This document shows, in pieces, positions 32,845 to 43,296 of a stretch of 64,000 bases of DNA. Source of the DNA: Antilocapra americana (taxonomy: Eukaryota > Chordata > Mammalia > Artiodactyla > Antilocapridae); the NCBI GenBank assembly GCA_007570785.1, contig ML660203.1, positions 8,242,638 to 8,306,637 on the forward strand, read 5' to 3'. Position numbers and translations under genes: made by a program. A model generated the notes under the pieces. That model was given only the letters and a program-made list of their open reading frames with translations. It was not told where the DNA came from and ran no database searches. Each line of letters starts with the position of its first letter. The first letter of the stretch is position 1.

Positions 32845-33025
32845 TCAGAGAGGGGTCAGCCAACAATGGCACATAGGCCAAATCTAGCCTGCCACCTGCC
32901 TTTGTAAATAAAGCTTTATTGGAACACAATACAGAGTTGAGTAGTTACAACAGAGCCCTTAAGGCCTGCAAAACCTAAAATATTTATTATTTGTCCTTTT
33001 ATAGAAAGAGTTTGCCAACCTCTAG
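32845..33025 (-). repeat. Nonautonomous hAT-like DNA transposon
   Basis: gggtcagccaacaatggcac, tgtaaataaagctttattgg and gaaagagtttgccaacctct: an old mammalian hAT MITE with matching ends (gtttgcca/gccaac). Confidence 0.6.
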
Positions 33026-33392
33026 CCTACAGAATAAGACAAAATGCAGACTGCCTCTTATTCTCCTTTGGATCTGCTACTGAGCAAGCACTTAATAAGT
33101 ATATTTCAAATGAGTGAACAAAATGTCTATGTCTTCATCTTGGAGCCACAGCCCTACACGTGAAAAGATCTCTAAATATAGTCAGAAGCCCCAGCTTACT
33201 TGGTCCCCAAACCACGCCACCCTGTCCCTGTAGGTCACAGGCAGCCCTTCCACACTGCCACAGACGTCCCTGACCCCTCAACACCCTGGAACCATCAGAA
33301 AAGTTGAGATGATGAAATGCACTGCTTCTCTCCTCTTTTTTATCCATACCCTCTTCTGAGAGATAAATTCCCTACTCCTTTAATTCATTTTT
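33026..33392. other. Unassigned stretch
   Basis: No gene; the start may be a MIR remnant (ctgagcaagcacttaataag). Confidence 0.3.
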
Positions 33393-33409
33393 AAAAAATA
33401 ATGACTTAT

Positions 33410-34736
33410 ACCTCAACATAATAAAAGCTATATATGACAAACCCACAGCAAACATTATCCTCAATGGTGAAAAGCTGGAAGCATTCCCCCTGAAATCAGG
33501 GACAAGACAAGGGTGCCCACTCTCACCACTACTATTCAACATAGTTTTGGAAGTCTTGGCCACAGCAATCAGAGCAGATAAAGAAATCAAAGGAATCCAG
33601 ATTGGAAAAGAAGAAGTAAAACTCTCTCTGTTTGCTGATGATCCTCTATATTGAAAACCCTAAAGACTCTACGAGAAAATTACTAGAGCTAATCAGTGAA
33701 TATAGCAAAGTTTCAGGATACAAAATCAACACACAGAAATCCCTGGCATTCCTATACACTAACAGTGAGAAATCAGAAAGAGAAATTAAGGAAACAATTC
33801 CATTCACCATCGAAACAAAAAGAATAAAATACTTAGGAGTATTTCTACCTAAAGAATCAAAAGACTTGTATATAGAAAACTATAAAACACTGATGAAAGA
33901 AATCAAGGAGGACACAAACAGATGGAGAAATGTGCCGTGTTCGTGGATTGGAAGAATCAACATAGTGAAAATGAGTATACTACCCAAAGCAATCTATAGA
34001 TTCAATGCAATTCCTATCAAGCTACCAGAGGTCTTTTTCAAAGAATTAGAACAAATAATTTCTCAATTTGTATGGAAATACAAAAAACCTTGTATAGCCA
34101 AAGCAATCTTGAGAAAGAAGAATGGAATGGGCGGAATCAACCTCCCAGACTTTAGGCTATACTACAAATCCACAGTCATTAAGACAGTATGGTACTGGCA
34201 CAAAGACAGAAACATAGATCAATGGAACAGAATAGAAAGCCCAGAGATAAATCCACGCATCTATGGACACCTTATCTTTGACAAAGGAGGCAAGAATATA
34301 CAATGGAGAAAAGACAANNNNNNNNNNNNNNNNNNNNNNNNNNNNNNNNNNNNNNNNNNNNNNNNNNNNNNNNNNNNNNNNNNNNNNNNNNNNNNNNNNN
34401 NNNNNNNNNNNNNNNNNNNNNNNNNNNNNNNNNNNNNNNNNNNNNNNNNNNNNNNNNNNNNNNNNNNNNNNNNNNNNNNNNNNNNNNNNNNNNNNNNNNN
34501 NNNNNNNNNNNNNNNNNNNNNNNNNNNNNNNNNNNNNNNNNNNNNNNNNNNNNNNNNNNNNNNNNNNNNNNNNNNNNNNNNNNNNNNNNNNNNNNNNNNN
34601 NNNNNNNNNNNNNNNNNNNNNNNNNNNNNNNNNNNNNNNNNNNNNNNNNNNNNNNNNNNNNNNNNNNNNNNNNNNNNNNNNNNNNNNNNNNNNNNNNNNN
34701 NNNNNNNNNNNNNNNNNATAAATAAAAAAATTTAAA
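33410..34736 (+). repeat. 5'-truncated L1 with RT frameshift, containing an assembly gap
   Basis: Starts in the RT domain of ORF2. The catalytic box region reads FADD and then shifts frame (about 33629-33655): the expected methionine-isoleucine codons after FADD are missing, consistent with a 5-bp deletion. The frame 33632-34318 then stays open for about 230 codons of ORF2 text (for example [20 protein letters not shown]). 400 N follow, then an A-rich tail (ataaataaaaaaattt). Target duplication aataatgacttat lies at 33397-33409 and 34741-34753. Confidence 0.93.
34318..34717. other. Assembly gap (400 N) in L1
   Basis: Uninterrupted N run. The L1 ORF2 C-terminus and 3' UTR expected here would need more than 1 kb, so either the size is nominal or the copy has a deletion. 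Confidence 0.99.
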
Positions 34737-34767
34737 AAAAAATAATGACTTATTTATTTGGCTCTGG
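34737..34767 (-). repeat. CHR SINE, tail-side part (split by the retrovirus)
   Basis: acttatttatttggctctgg is the antisense tail/body of a CHR SINE. The rest continues at 42215-42372. The L1 at 33410 inserted at its tail and the retrovirus inserted in its body. Confidence 0.8.
34762..34767. repeat. Retroviral target-site duplication, left copy (CTCTGG)
   Basis: CTCTGG directly precedes the LTR TGTAGTGGG start and recurs at 42215-42220 after the 3' LTR. A 6-bp duplication is usual for betaretrovirus-like elements. Confidence 0.9.
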
Positions 34768-35262
34768 TGTAGTGGGAATTCCTAATAATGTACTTTCACA
34801 GCCTTGAAAAATTTCACAGAAATAGCACCTAGAAAAACAGCATATATTAAGAAACCATGTTGATGATTATTTTTCATGTTTTTCTTAGAATAATAGCCTT
34901 GTTACAAACCCCAAGGCCAGATCCAGAAGGGAGTATGACTGGGATCATGAAAGCATGGACCTTGGAACACGGGGTCGGTGTTAGGTATGAACACTGCCTA
35001 CACACTTGCTGATTGTTCCCAAGACTATCCCAGAAGGGAATGGCTTGGGGTAAAAACAAGGAGACCTGGACTACGTCAAAGTAGTGTCTTGGGAAAGGTA
35101 GACCAAAGAAAGTCCGGTAGTCTGCAGTTAGGAATCAAAGCTGGATTCAGAGTGGACTCTGCACCTCAGTCCAGTAGAGGCTGCAGGTTCCCTGACCCGC
35201 TGCACCAGATTTCGTGTTCTGTCTTCATTCTTGTCGCTCGCTCCCGGACCATTAGGGCAACA
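34768..35262 (+). repeat. 5' LTR (495 bp)
   Basis: Runs TGTAGTGGG...GGGCAACA, with TG...CA ends, directly before the primer-binding site. A TATA-like atatatta is near 34840. It contains a ~30-bp segment (around 35151-35185) that the 3' LTR lacks. Confidence 0.95.
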
Positions 35263-35264
35263 AT

Positions 35265-35282
35265 TGGCGCCCAACGCGGGGC
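35265..35282 (+). other. Primer-binding site, tRNA-Lys type
   Basis: TGGCGCCCAACGCGGGGC, two bases after the LTR. It differs by one base from the tRNA-Lys(1,2) complement used by betaretroviruses. Confidence 0.92.
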
Positions 35283-35322
35283 TGGAGCGAAAGACCACTA
35301 GGAGCGAAAGTGAAAATACAGC

Positions 35323-35725
35323 ATGGCAGAACCTGGGACTGTTGAGAGACCTCCCTCCGAAAATTCCCTCTGGTAACTCCGCAGGCATTTAATCAGGGTT
35401 AAAGTGGGAAATGCTGAGAGTGCAGAACACTATCGCCCATATATTTATTAAGACAGCTCTTGAAAGCGGGAGGAGCGTCTATTAGTGAAGGGTGATTATT
35501 AGAATTGTTACAAGCCGCAGATAAATATTGCTGCTGGTTCCCATCAGTAGGGACCTTAGATTTAAAAGTCTGGGGAAATGTTGGAGCCGAGTTAGAGAAC
35601 ATACAAAAGGAACTCCGCTCCCTGTTTCTATTTGGAGTATATGAGCATTAATTCATCAGTACTCGAGCCTTTGCAGACTTCTGATTCTTTTGATGAAAGT
35701 GATGATGACTCTTTTGAAAAACCTC
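35323..35725 (+). pseudogene. gag remnant (matrix region plus acidic linker)
   Basis: A matrix-like segment (CCWFPSVGTLDLKVWGNVG, about 35525-35582) is followed in another frame by an acidic stretch (SFDESDDDSFE) at about 35686-35720. Several stops and frameshifts interrupt it. The rest of gag, capsid and nucleocapsid included, is deleted: the next recognisable text is the end of protease. Confidence 0.8.
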
Positions 35726-35739
35726 AAAATCAATATAGC

Positions 35740-35880
35740 GAGGGCAGTTGTCAAATCATGTTCAATCAAGGTTATATACAAAGATTGGGCCTGAGCAAAA
35801 ATCAACAAGGGAGAATTTATCCTTTGACTGCTCAAGATTTCAACCCTCCCTCCTCCGTTCTCTCTAGGGGCCACTGCTCG
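35740..35880 (+). pseudogene. Protease C-terminal (G-patch) remnant
   Basis: Residues QGYIQRLGLSKNQQGRIYP match the glycine-rich G-patch tail found at the C-terminus of betaretroviral proteases. The catalytic DTG core upstream is absent because of the gag-pro deletion. Confidence 0.7.
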
Positions 35881-36610
35881 GATTAATCTTCCTCCACCCA
35901 CACCTATACCTCTTAATTGGAAAACTGATCAACCTGTGTGGATAGACCAGGGGCCTCTAAAACAAGAAAAACTGGAGGCTTTACATAACTTAATTAATGA
36001 ACAACTTAGTAAGGGACATATTATTGAGTCCTTTAGCCCTTGGAATTCTCCAGTATTCGTTCTACAAAAGAAATGTTAAATGCTTACTGATTTGAGAGCT
36101 GTTAATGCTGTTATTGTTCCAATGGGTGCTTTACAACCTGGTCTACCTAATCCTAGCATGATTCCAAGAAATTGGCATTTGTTTGTTAGTGATCTCAAAG
36201 ATTGTTTTTTTTACTATTCCTTTACACCCTGATGATCAACCTAGATTTGCCTTTTCAGTTCCTTCCATTAATTAACTTTTTAAAATTTATTTAATTAGAG
36301 TCTAATTACTGTACAATATTGTAGTGGTTTTTGCTATACATTGACATGAATCAGCCATGGGTTTACATTGTGTTCCCCATCCTGAAGCCCCCTTCCATTA
36401 ATTTAAAGGAGCCACATAAAAGATTTCAATGGACTGTGTTACCTCAAGGTATGTTTAACAGTCTCACTATTTGTCAAAATTTAGTAGCCAAGGCTTTACA
36501 CCCAGTGCGACAGCAATTCCCTCATGCATGTATCATTCATTTTATGGATACACATGACTACAAAAAAGAGATGGCATTTTTGACACTGAATGGCCATGAC
36601 ATTCTTTAGA
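35881..36610 (+). pseudogene. Reverse transcriptase domain of pol, broken
   Basis: RT text begins near 35905 and includes [28 protein letters not shown] and an LPQGMFNS block. There is an in-frame stop at about 36077, a shift in the T-run near 36207-36214 and an inserted L1 end at 36274-36390. Around 36537-36553 the catalytic-loop position reads HFMDT, so the second aspartate of the usual pair is gone. The protein cannot be functional. Confidence 0.9.
36274..36390 (-). repeat. L1 3' end inserted in retroviral pol
   Basis: Antisense ruminant L1 3' terminus (ttatttaattagagtctaat, catgaatcagccatgggttt). A 13-bp target duplication, ccttccattaatt, lies at 36261-36273 and 36391-36403. Confidence 0.9.
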
Positions 36611-39090
36611 CTCCAGAGAAAACTGGTTAAAATAAAATCTTTTTTGAAATTGCAAAACCACTTCTTCTTGCACGTGCAATTAGGAAAAAGTTGACTTGTT
36701 AAAATACTTTTCTGGAGCTCCAATTCTGCCTGGGAAACAAAAATAGGCCTGGGAAAAAACCTGAAGTTAACTCTTATCATGTTCTTGGGATACACAGCCC
36801 ACTCATCTGGGACTCCAGCCATAACAAATTGGTAGAACTCAAACCAATAAAAAAAAAAGGGAGCAAAAAGATATTTTAAATTTCAAGTGGAAAACTATGA
36901 GATCTCTGTCTGTCTAAATTTATCTGTGTCTCATTGTTTTTGGATAATATGAGGTTAATTTATAAATGAGCTCTATTTAAATCCAGGCTCCCATGAAGTG
37001 AAAAATATTCAATATTAAGTATCTAACATTAATGTTTGTTTGCTAATCTAATTAAGACATGTCTTAAGTCATCAACATTGTGTAATAATTTTACTGTGCC
37101 TGGGTTTAAGGTAAAGTAAATTTGTCAACAACAAAAAATAACTTTTTACAAATACATATATAAATGAGATGAAAACTTTTAGATAAATTCTATTAAAAAT
37201 AATTATATTTTAGAAATGTCTATCTAAAATAATCCTTGAGGATTGGGGTAAATTAAATTTCTAGGGTTGTACTAAACTAAATGATAAAAGTTTATTAAAT
37301 AGCTAGGTCATTTACAAACAAAGTAAGATTTTAAAACATTAATTACTAAACACTAACTTCCTCTTACAGAAAAACTAAAGATATTTTGGACTATTAATAA
37401 ATATGTTTGGTGCCATCCTGAGATGTTCTCTATTAAAAAAAGCAAATATTTTTAAAAAATTAAAACTAGTATTTATGTTCACCAATGCTAATATATAAGA
37501 GTTCCTGGTTGCTAAAGAAAAGTAAGATATGTGCTTTTAATAAAAAGGTATAAGGAATGGAACTACATTCTATTAAGGAAAAAGGAAATACATCTGAACT
37601 TACAAATGGCTGTTCTCTGAATGGGCAAATAGAGTGATGAATACAGAAATGTAAAGAAGGGTTGTGGCAAGTGGAAGAGAATTTTGTGTATCATACAAGT
37701 TTCTTAAGATACTAAACTGCCTTTGAAATCTTTTATTGCTACTTTGACTAAGTGACTAACTATTGTTTCACAATGAATATAAGCTGGTACCAATCTGGAA
37801 TTTGATTTTCTCTTCCTGTTTAAAAAAACCAAAGTCTTCTTGGAATTAAAAAAAACAAAATCTTCTTGGAAGATGGCTTTTGATAACAGACTATATAAAT
37901 TTCTTGGTCTTTAAGTGATTCATACTTGCTTTTAAAATCTTTTGTTACTTTGATAAAGTGAGTGAGTATTATTTCACAATGATATATGGAGACTATGACA
38001 CACACAGACAAAAGCTCATATTGCTTCTACAAAATTAAACCCTCATCAGGAAATTTAAAATAGATCAATAATGGCTATTAACCAAACAGTCAGGGCTATG
38101 GGAAGTCCAAGATGGCCGCTTGGGTCTTCCCGGCTCCCTGACAAACCTCTTTTATTTGATAAGATAAAGCCTTTCCTGGCTATAGGGTTACTATTTCACA
38201 ATGAAAAAATGGGTTAAAATACATTTTATGCTATCTCCAGCGATTGGGACACCCACTTTACTGGAGAAGTTGTACAGACATTGACAAAAAACTTCACAAA
38301 CTTCTTGGAGGCTATCGTTTTTACTGACATCCTTGGTCGTCAGGCAAGGACCACAAAACAAAGGGATTGAACAGATTCCTAAATATAGCTACAATTTTCC
38401 TGACTCTTTTTTTGACATATTACTGGCTTCTAATCTTTGTTTTCAGATACAGAAAAGCTCTTCTCAAGTCACTGATGGTTTAAAACAATTCAGTGATTTA
38501 CACCTGTGGATAAAATTAAAACATTTTTCTTTTCTCTCTGCCTCGTTGCTCAAGAAATTAGAAACATTTGGATTCTGAAAAGCCTCATCAAGGTAAAAAA
38601 AAAAAAAACTGTCTCCAGACATATACAAAAATCTAAAGAGTATACTGGGGAGCTCTAAGAGAAATATCCACCCAACTGATGTCAGGCCTATGACATCTAA
38701 TGTTTCACTGAATCTTAAGTTCTAGTTTTGTTCATTAAGGTGTGTATTTACTAAGACTCACTTCTTAGATAATTCCTTATGGTTATGTTACATTGCTGAG
38801 AGGCTTCGTCAAGTTAAATTTAACAGGTCCTTCATTGAAAAGACACTCTTTGTTTCTAAAACTTATCTCAGTGACCAGTCTTTAAATAAAGATCAGATGC
38901 TCCACAACCTACAACCAGGAAATTAACAACAAGCTACAGTCATTTAACAAACTAAGTCAGATGACTTAAAGATGTCACTGGGCTATACCTAATAAAAGTT
39001 CTTGACTTAAATTCTTATGATTTTACTCTTACTGCTAACTATATTGCTTTATTATCTGTTTCAAGAAATGTTGTCCCTTACATTATCAAA
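36611..39090 (+). other. AT-rich block in pol position that does not read as betaretroviral
   Basis: In place of the RT connection, RNase H and N-terminal integrase there are about 2.5 kb of AT-rich sequence with very short frames. One open stretch (38220-38345) includes SDWDTHFTGEVVQTLTK, which resembles the integrase core of class I (gammaretrovirus-like) elements. Two diverged copies of a ~100-bp unit with tttcacaatgaatat-type text lie near 37700-37785 and 37895-37990. Candidates are a nested class I fragment or a recombinant pol; the origin is not settled. Confidence 0.5.
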
Positions 39091-39099
39091 TGTGTGACT

Positions 39100-39948
39100 G
39101 ATTCACTGATATGATGGTATACGGTTCCATATAAAATCCACAGTTATAATGGATGTAACTCATATATCTTCCTTTGGTAAACTCTCTTATGTATGTCTGA
39201 CTATTAATACATTCTCTCAATTTATATGGGCCACTGTGCACTCCAGTGAGACTACAATGAGACTACAAAACACATACAAAGACATTCATAGGACTTCCCT
39301 GGTGGTCCAGTGGCTAAGACTCTGAGCTCCCAATGCAGGGGAGCCAGGTTTGATCCCTGGTCAGGGAACTAGACCCCACATGCCCCAACTAAGACCCAAC
39401 ACAGCCAAATAAATAAATAAAAATAATTTAAAAAAAAAAAAAACAAAGACATTCATATGCCTCATTTGCTGTTATAAAACTACCAAAAACTATAAAAACT
39501 GATAACAGCCCTGCTTATACCAGTAGAACATTCCAATAATTTCTTAAAATTTGATCTATAAAACATTCTACTGACATTCCCTATAATCCACAAAGATAGG
39601 CCATAATGGAGAGGGCTAATCAATCACAAAAACAAAAAACAAAATACAAAAACAAAAAGGGAGAAATGCCATAGGACAATAAAAAATATTGAATACAGCT
39701 TTATTTACTCTCAATTTTTGAATATTTCGACACAAACTATGGAAACTATAGCTGAGCAACATTTTCAGGCTACATCCACAAATACAACTAAGACTGTGAT
39801 TTGGTGGCAAGATCCACTAACAAATGCTTGCTCACCGGGAAAGTTAATTACATGGCAAAGAGGGTTTGCTTGTAACTCCTCAGGAGAAGGTCTAGAACCT
39901 GTGTGGATTCCAGCTGGTAGAGTAAAACTGAGCAGAATCAACCAGTGA
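39100..39948 (+). pseudogene. Integrase domain of pol, broken
   Basis: Core text (MDVTHISSFGKLSYVCLTI, about 39149-39206) is followed after the inserted SINE by an IPYNPQ...AIMERAN-like block near 39575-39622. The C-terminal DNA-binding part is open at 39718-39948 (VIWWQDPLTNACSPGKLITW, VWIPAGRVK). Frame changes and stops separate these parts. Confidence 0.88.
39291..39442 (+). repeat. CHR SINE inserted in retroviral pol
   Basis: ggacttccctggtggtccag head and aaataaataaaaataattta tail. A 15-bp target duplication, acaaagacattcata, lies at 39276-39290 and 39443-39457. Confidence 0.95.
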
Positions 39949-41684
39949 CTCCAGACAACCTCAACATGGTTATGTTTGTCCTGATAACTGTCGCAGTGAG
40001 TGTACCCCTGGTTTTGGCAGAAGCAAAGAATTATACTTATTGGGCATATATACCTAACCCTCCATTACTAAAACCCATTGACTGGGGGGATTCTATGATC
40101 CCCATTTATGTTAATGATTCTCCCTGGATGCCAGGACCTGAAGATACACGCCTTCCTCTTGTTTAAAAAGAGAAAGTGACTCCCTTCAGTGTTACTTATG
40201 GGTATGAATCCTGGCCAGTTGTGTAGGACCAGATACAGGATGTCTTAAATTGTCTATGCAAGCCTGGCTGTCCACTAATTCTTTAAATCATAACTATACT
40301 AAGGTTCAACTATATTTTCTCTCTGGTCTGAGCTTTGCTTATAACGACTCAGAACCCAATAATGACACCAAATCAGATAGACCTTTATGCGAACGTTGCA
40401 AGCTGTTCTGAGTAACAAGACTGTATTCAAGATCTGAATAACAAGATTGTGTTCAGTGGGAGAGTTACCGTGGGACTGAGGGAGTAATTTTGACTAACGT
40501 TTCCCATGGCATTGTACGGGACTGGTCCTCTAAGAGGTATGCAGCCTCTAATTGCGCTCATCAAAATCAGTCCTGCAACCCTCACAAAAGGCTGCGGTGG
40601 CAGGTGCATCAAGTCTTTGACCATACTGATATTACCACTCATTCGGATCATCCAATTATATGGCATGGTAGTGGCATGTCACCCCCTTCCCACAAGTGGA
40701 TCAAGAGGGCAAAGAGAGATTTGGAGCTTGACGTTGTCTTAAAAAATTCCAAATTTGGGATGGACGTTATTCTGATAAAACTAATTATTCACTGACATTT
40801 AATACCAGTACAAATGGGACATTTTACATTCAGGCTTGTGTGAGAGATCCCTATGTGCTCTTGAAAGGAACAATTTCTACCAATCAAAGTGTACAAAAAC
40901 TTTCTTGCCAGGATTGCAAATTATATACTTGCTTAAATTCTTTACTTTATAATTCTAATCACTCATTTGTTATATTAAGGAGGAGATTGCAAATACGGCT
41001 TCCAGTAAATCAAACCAGACCTTGGGAAGGCTCCCCTGAAATACACGGTCTTTTAAAGCTTATAAAGAAAATGCTGCAATGTTCCAAAGGTTTATCGGAC
41101 TCCTTATAACAGCTACTGCGGGATTAGTGTATAGCTACAACCACAGCAGTGGCCAGGGTGGCACGGCATCGAACTATACAAACGACTACCTTTGTACAGT
41201 AGTGGCACCGAAATGCAAGTTCTGCTGGGGAAGTCAAACCCACATAGACCACAAAATTAAAGACTCACTGACTGACTTAGAAAATTCAGTTCTCCTACTA
41301 GGGGACGAAGTGCAAAATTTAAAATTACAGATTCATCTCAAGTGTGATTGAAATATCTCTTCATTTTGTGTCACACCTCATAAGTACAATCAAAGTGCAT
41401 ATACTTGGGGTCAATTATCTAAACATTTGAGAGGACACATTCATAACAATCTATCCTTAGATATTTCCCAATTACAGGCTACTGCTTCCAATATGCAGAA
41501 TGTTCACTTAAAATTACTCCCAGAAACTGATTTATTTAAAGAAGTCGAGGAAAACTTACATAAACTTAACCCCATGATGTGGATTAAAACTTTAGGAGGA
41601 GTATTACTTGGTACTATAATATCAGAATGTATATTTTTAACTGTTTTCTGGCTAGTTCTCAGATGCACGAGAGAAACCATCTGA
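39945..41684 (+). pseudogene. env pseudogene (surface and transmembrane parts)
   Basis: Begins at 39945 overlapping the integrase end. A hydrophobic leader (MVMFVLITVAVSVPLVLAEA) precedes surface-protein text up to a stop at 40166. Further surface text lies in other frames (40490-40795; 40840-41109 with a CxxC box near LSCQDCKLYTC). The transmembrane subunit starts near 41079 with a fusion-peptide-like run. A stop follows LKCD at 41349, and the membrane span (WIKTLGGVLLGTIISECIF) ends at 41684. At least four frame breaks or stops; the basic cleavage site is not recognisable. Confidence 0.88.
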
Positions 41685-41735
41685 GAACTGATGAAGGAAA
41701 AAGTTGCGCAGACAGCATATCTACTCCTGCAAAAA

Positions 41736-41749
41736 CGAGAAGGGGAAGA
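41736..41749 (+). other. Polypurine tract
   Basis: Purine run gagaaggggaaga directly before the 3' LTR TGTAGTGGG start: the plus-strand primer site of reverse transcription. Confidence 0.88.
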
Positions 41750-42214
41750 TGTAGTGGGAATTCCTAATAATGTACTTTCATAGCCTTGAGAAATTTCACA
41801 GGGATAGCACCTAGAAAAACGGCATATATTAAGAAACCACGTTGAATGATTGTTTTTCATATTTTTCTTAGGATAGCAGCTTTGTTACAAACCCCCAGGC
41901 CAGACCCAGAAGGAAGTATGACTGGGATCCTGAAAGCATGGAGCTTGAAACACCGGGTCAGCGTTAGGTATGAACACTGCCTACACACTTGCTGACTGTT
42001 CCCAGACTATCCCAGAAGGGAATGGCTTGGGGTAAAAACAAGGAGATCTAGACTATGTCAAAGTAGTGTCTTGGGAAAGACAGACTGAAGAAAGTTTTGT
42101 AGTCTGCAGTTAGGAATCAAAGCTAACTTTGAGGCTGCAGGTCCCCTGACCCACTGCACCAGATTTCGTGTTGTCTTCATTCTTGTCGCTCGCTCCCGGA
42201 TCATCAGGGCAGCG
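41750..42214 (+). repeat. 3' LTR (465 bp)
   Basis: Pairs with the 5' LTR at 34768-35262. The terminal CA is mutated to CG. It lacks a ~30-bp block present in the 5' LTR and is followed directly by the CTCTGG target duplication. Confidence 0.95.
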
Positions 42215-42372
42215 CTCTGGCACGTCTCGGTTGTGGCATGTGGAATCTTTAACTGCAGCATTCAAACTGTCAGTTGTGGCATGTGGGCTCTAGTTCCCCG
42301 GTCAGGGATGGAACCCAGGCCCCCTGCATTGGGAGCGCGGAGTCTTAATCACTGGACCACCAGGGAAGTCCA
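42215..42372 (-). repeat. CHR SINE, head-side part (split by the retrovirus)
   Basis: ggttgtggcatgtggaatct, ctctagttccccggtcaggg, ending actggaccaccagggaagtc; continuation of 34737-34767. Confidence 0.9.
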
Positions 42373-42405
42373 CCTACTCCTCCTTCTTTGCTGTGTAACA
42401 CGAAA

Positions 42406-42491
42406 ACAGTTTTCTTTTAAATTCAGCACACAAAATTATAATGTTGAGACAGTTTTCTTTTAAATTCAGCACACAAAATTATAATGTTGAG
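42406..42491 (+). repeat. Exact 43-bp tandem duplication
   Basis: The unit acagttttctttt...aatgttgag occurs at 42406-42448 and again at 42449-42491 with no differences. Confidence 0.97.
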
Positions 42492-43296
42492 TACGCTTTT
42501 CAAACTCCACTCACCTCTTGCTCACTGGTGAAAACCATCCAGCTTGTCCAACATGCTCATTTTGCCACTGGGGCAACCGGGCTGCAGGTGATGGACTCAC
42601 AGCGCTTACTGGGATCCCATGAAATAAGCAGAAGCAGGCTATCCAGAGTTCAGTGTCTGGGTGTTCCTCAGAGTCTGCTCCTTGCAGGGGTGGTGTAGGT
42701 GGGTGGGTGGGTACTGGGTGGGGGAGGGCTTCTGTCTTCTCTCAGGCTGGGCTCTTGTGCCACTGTGACCTCTTCCAGGCCCCTCGGGGCTCTCAAAGCT
42801 AAACCATGGGGTTTCCCGAGGGAGAGAGATGACTAGGTCCTGGGTCTGTGGTACCAAGGCTGGAGGGAGACAGGAACCCTGAGTTCTAGGCCCAGCACCA
42901 CCAACAAGTACAGCTGGCCCAGACCAGTGACTGGCAGCTTCCAGGACCTGCCAGAGGGACCAAGGAGCCCTCCTTAAGTCCCACCAAGCACCTCCTTGCC
43001 TCTGGTCTGCGTCCTCCCTCTCAGGCTGCAGACTCCTCATCCTTCACCCAGGATGCCAGCTCTTGTCATGCTGCCCATGTGTCTTGGGCTCCTTGTATCT
43101 GCCCCCATGGTTGCGCCTCCCTCCAGGCTCCGGCAACACCCTGTCAGTCTGACAGAGCTGCTCGACAAGCTATTGGCAGACTGGCAGCCTGTGGGCCCAA
43201 CACAGCCTACGTATGTGTTTTGTTTGCCCAACACAGTATTTCAAGAACAATTTGAATTCACTGTTCACATTTGAAAACCAGTAGAAGTGGGGCGGG
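42492..43296. other. Unassigned GC-rich stretch
   Basis: Frames up to 133 codons are open on both strands (for example 42639-43040, -) without domain, splice or homology support. It includes a ggtgggtgggtgggt run near 42700. Confidence 0.35.

Larger units (their letters stand above)
34768..42214 (+). mobile_element. Class II (betaretrovirus-like) endogenous retrovirus provirus, defective
   Basis: The order is 5' LTR, tRNA-Lys-type primer site, gag remnant, protease G-patch remnant, reverse transcriptase, a 2.5-kb block of foreign appearance, integrase, env, polypurine tract, 3' LTR. RT, integrase and the transmembrane part of env follow betaretrovirus-like (ERVK) sequences. The LTRs differ by roughly forty substitutions over about 460 bp (my count, about 8-9%) plus a deletion of about 30 bp in the 3' LTR, implying an insertion on the order of 20 million years old at usual ruminant rates. 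Every gene has stops, frameshifts or deletions. Two later insertions, an L1 end (36274-36390) and a CHR SINE (39291-39442), confirm its age. Confidence 0.95.

Noticed and set aside
34263..34735. Open frames reading through the 400-N gap
   Set aside because: Made of unknown bases; not evidence of coding.
39945..41684. A preserved, domesticated (syncytin-like) env
   Set aside because: At least four stops or frame changes, including one in the transmembrane part after LKCD, and no recognisable cleavage site; there is no continuous frame to conserve.
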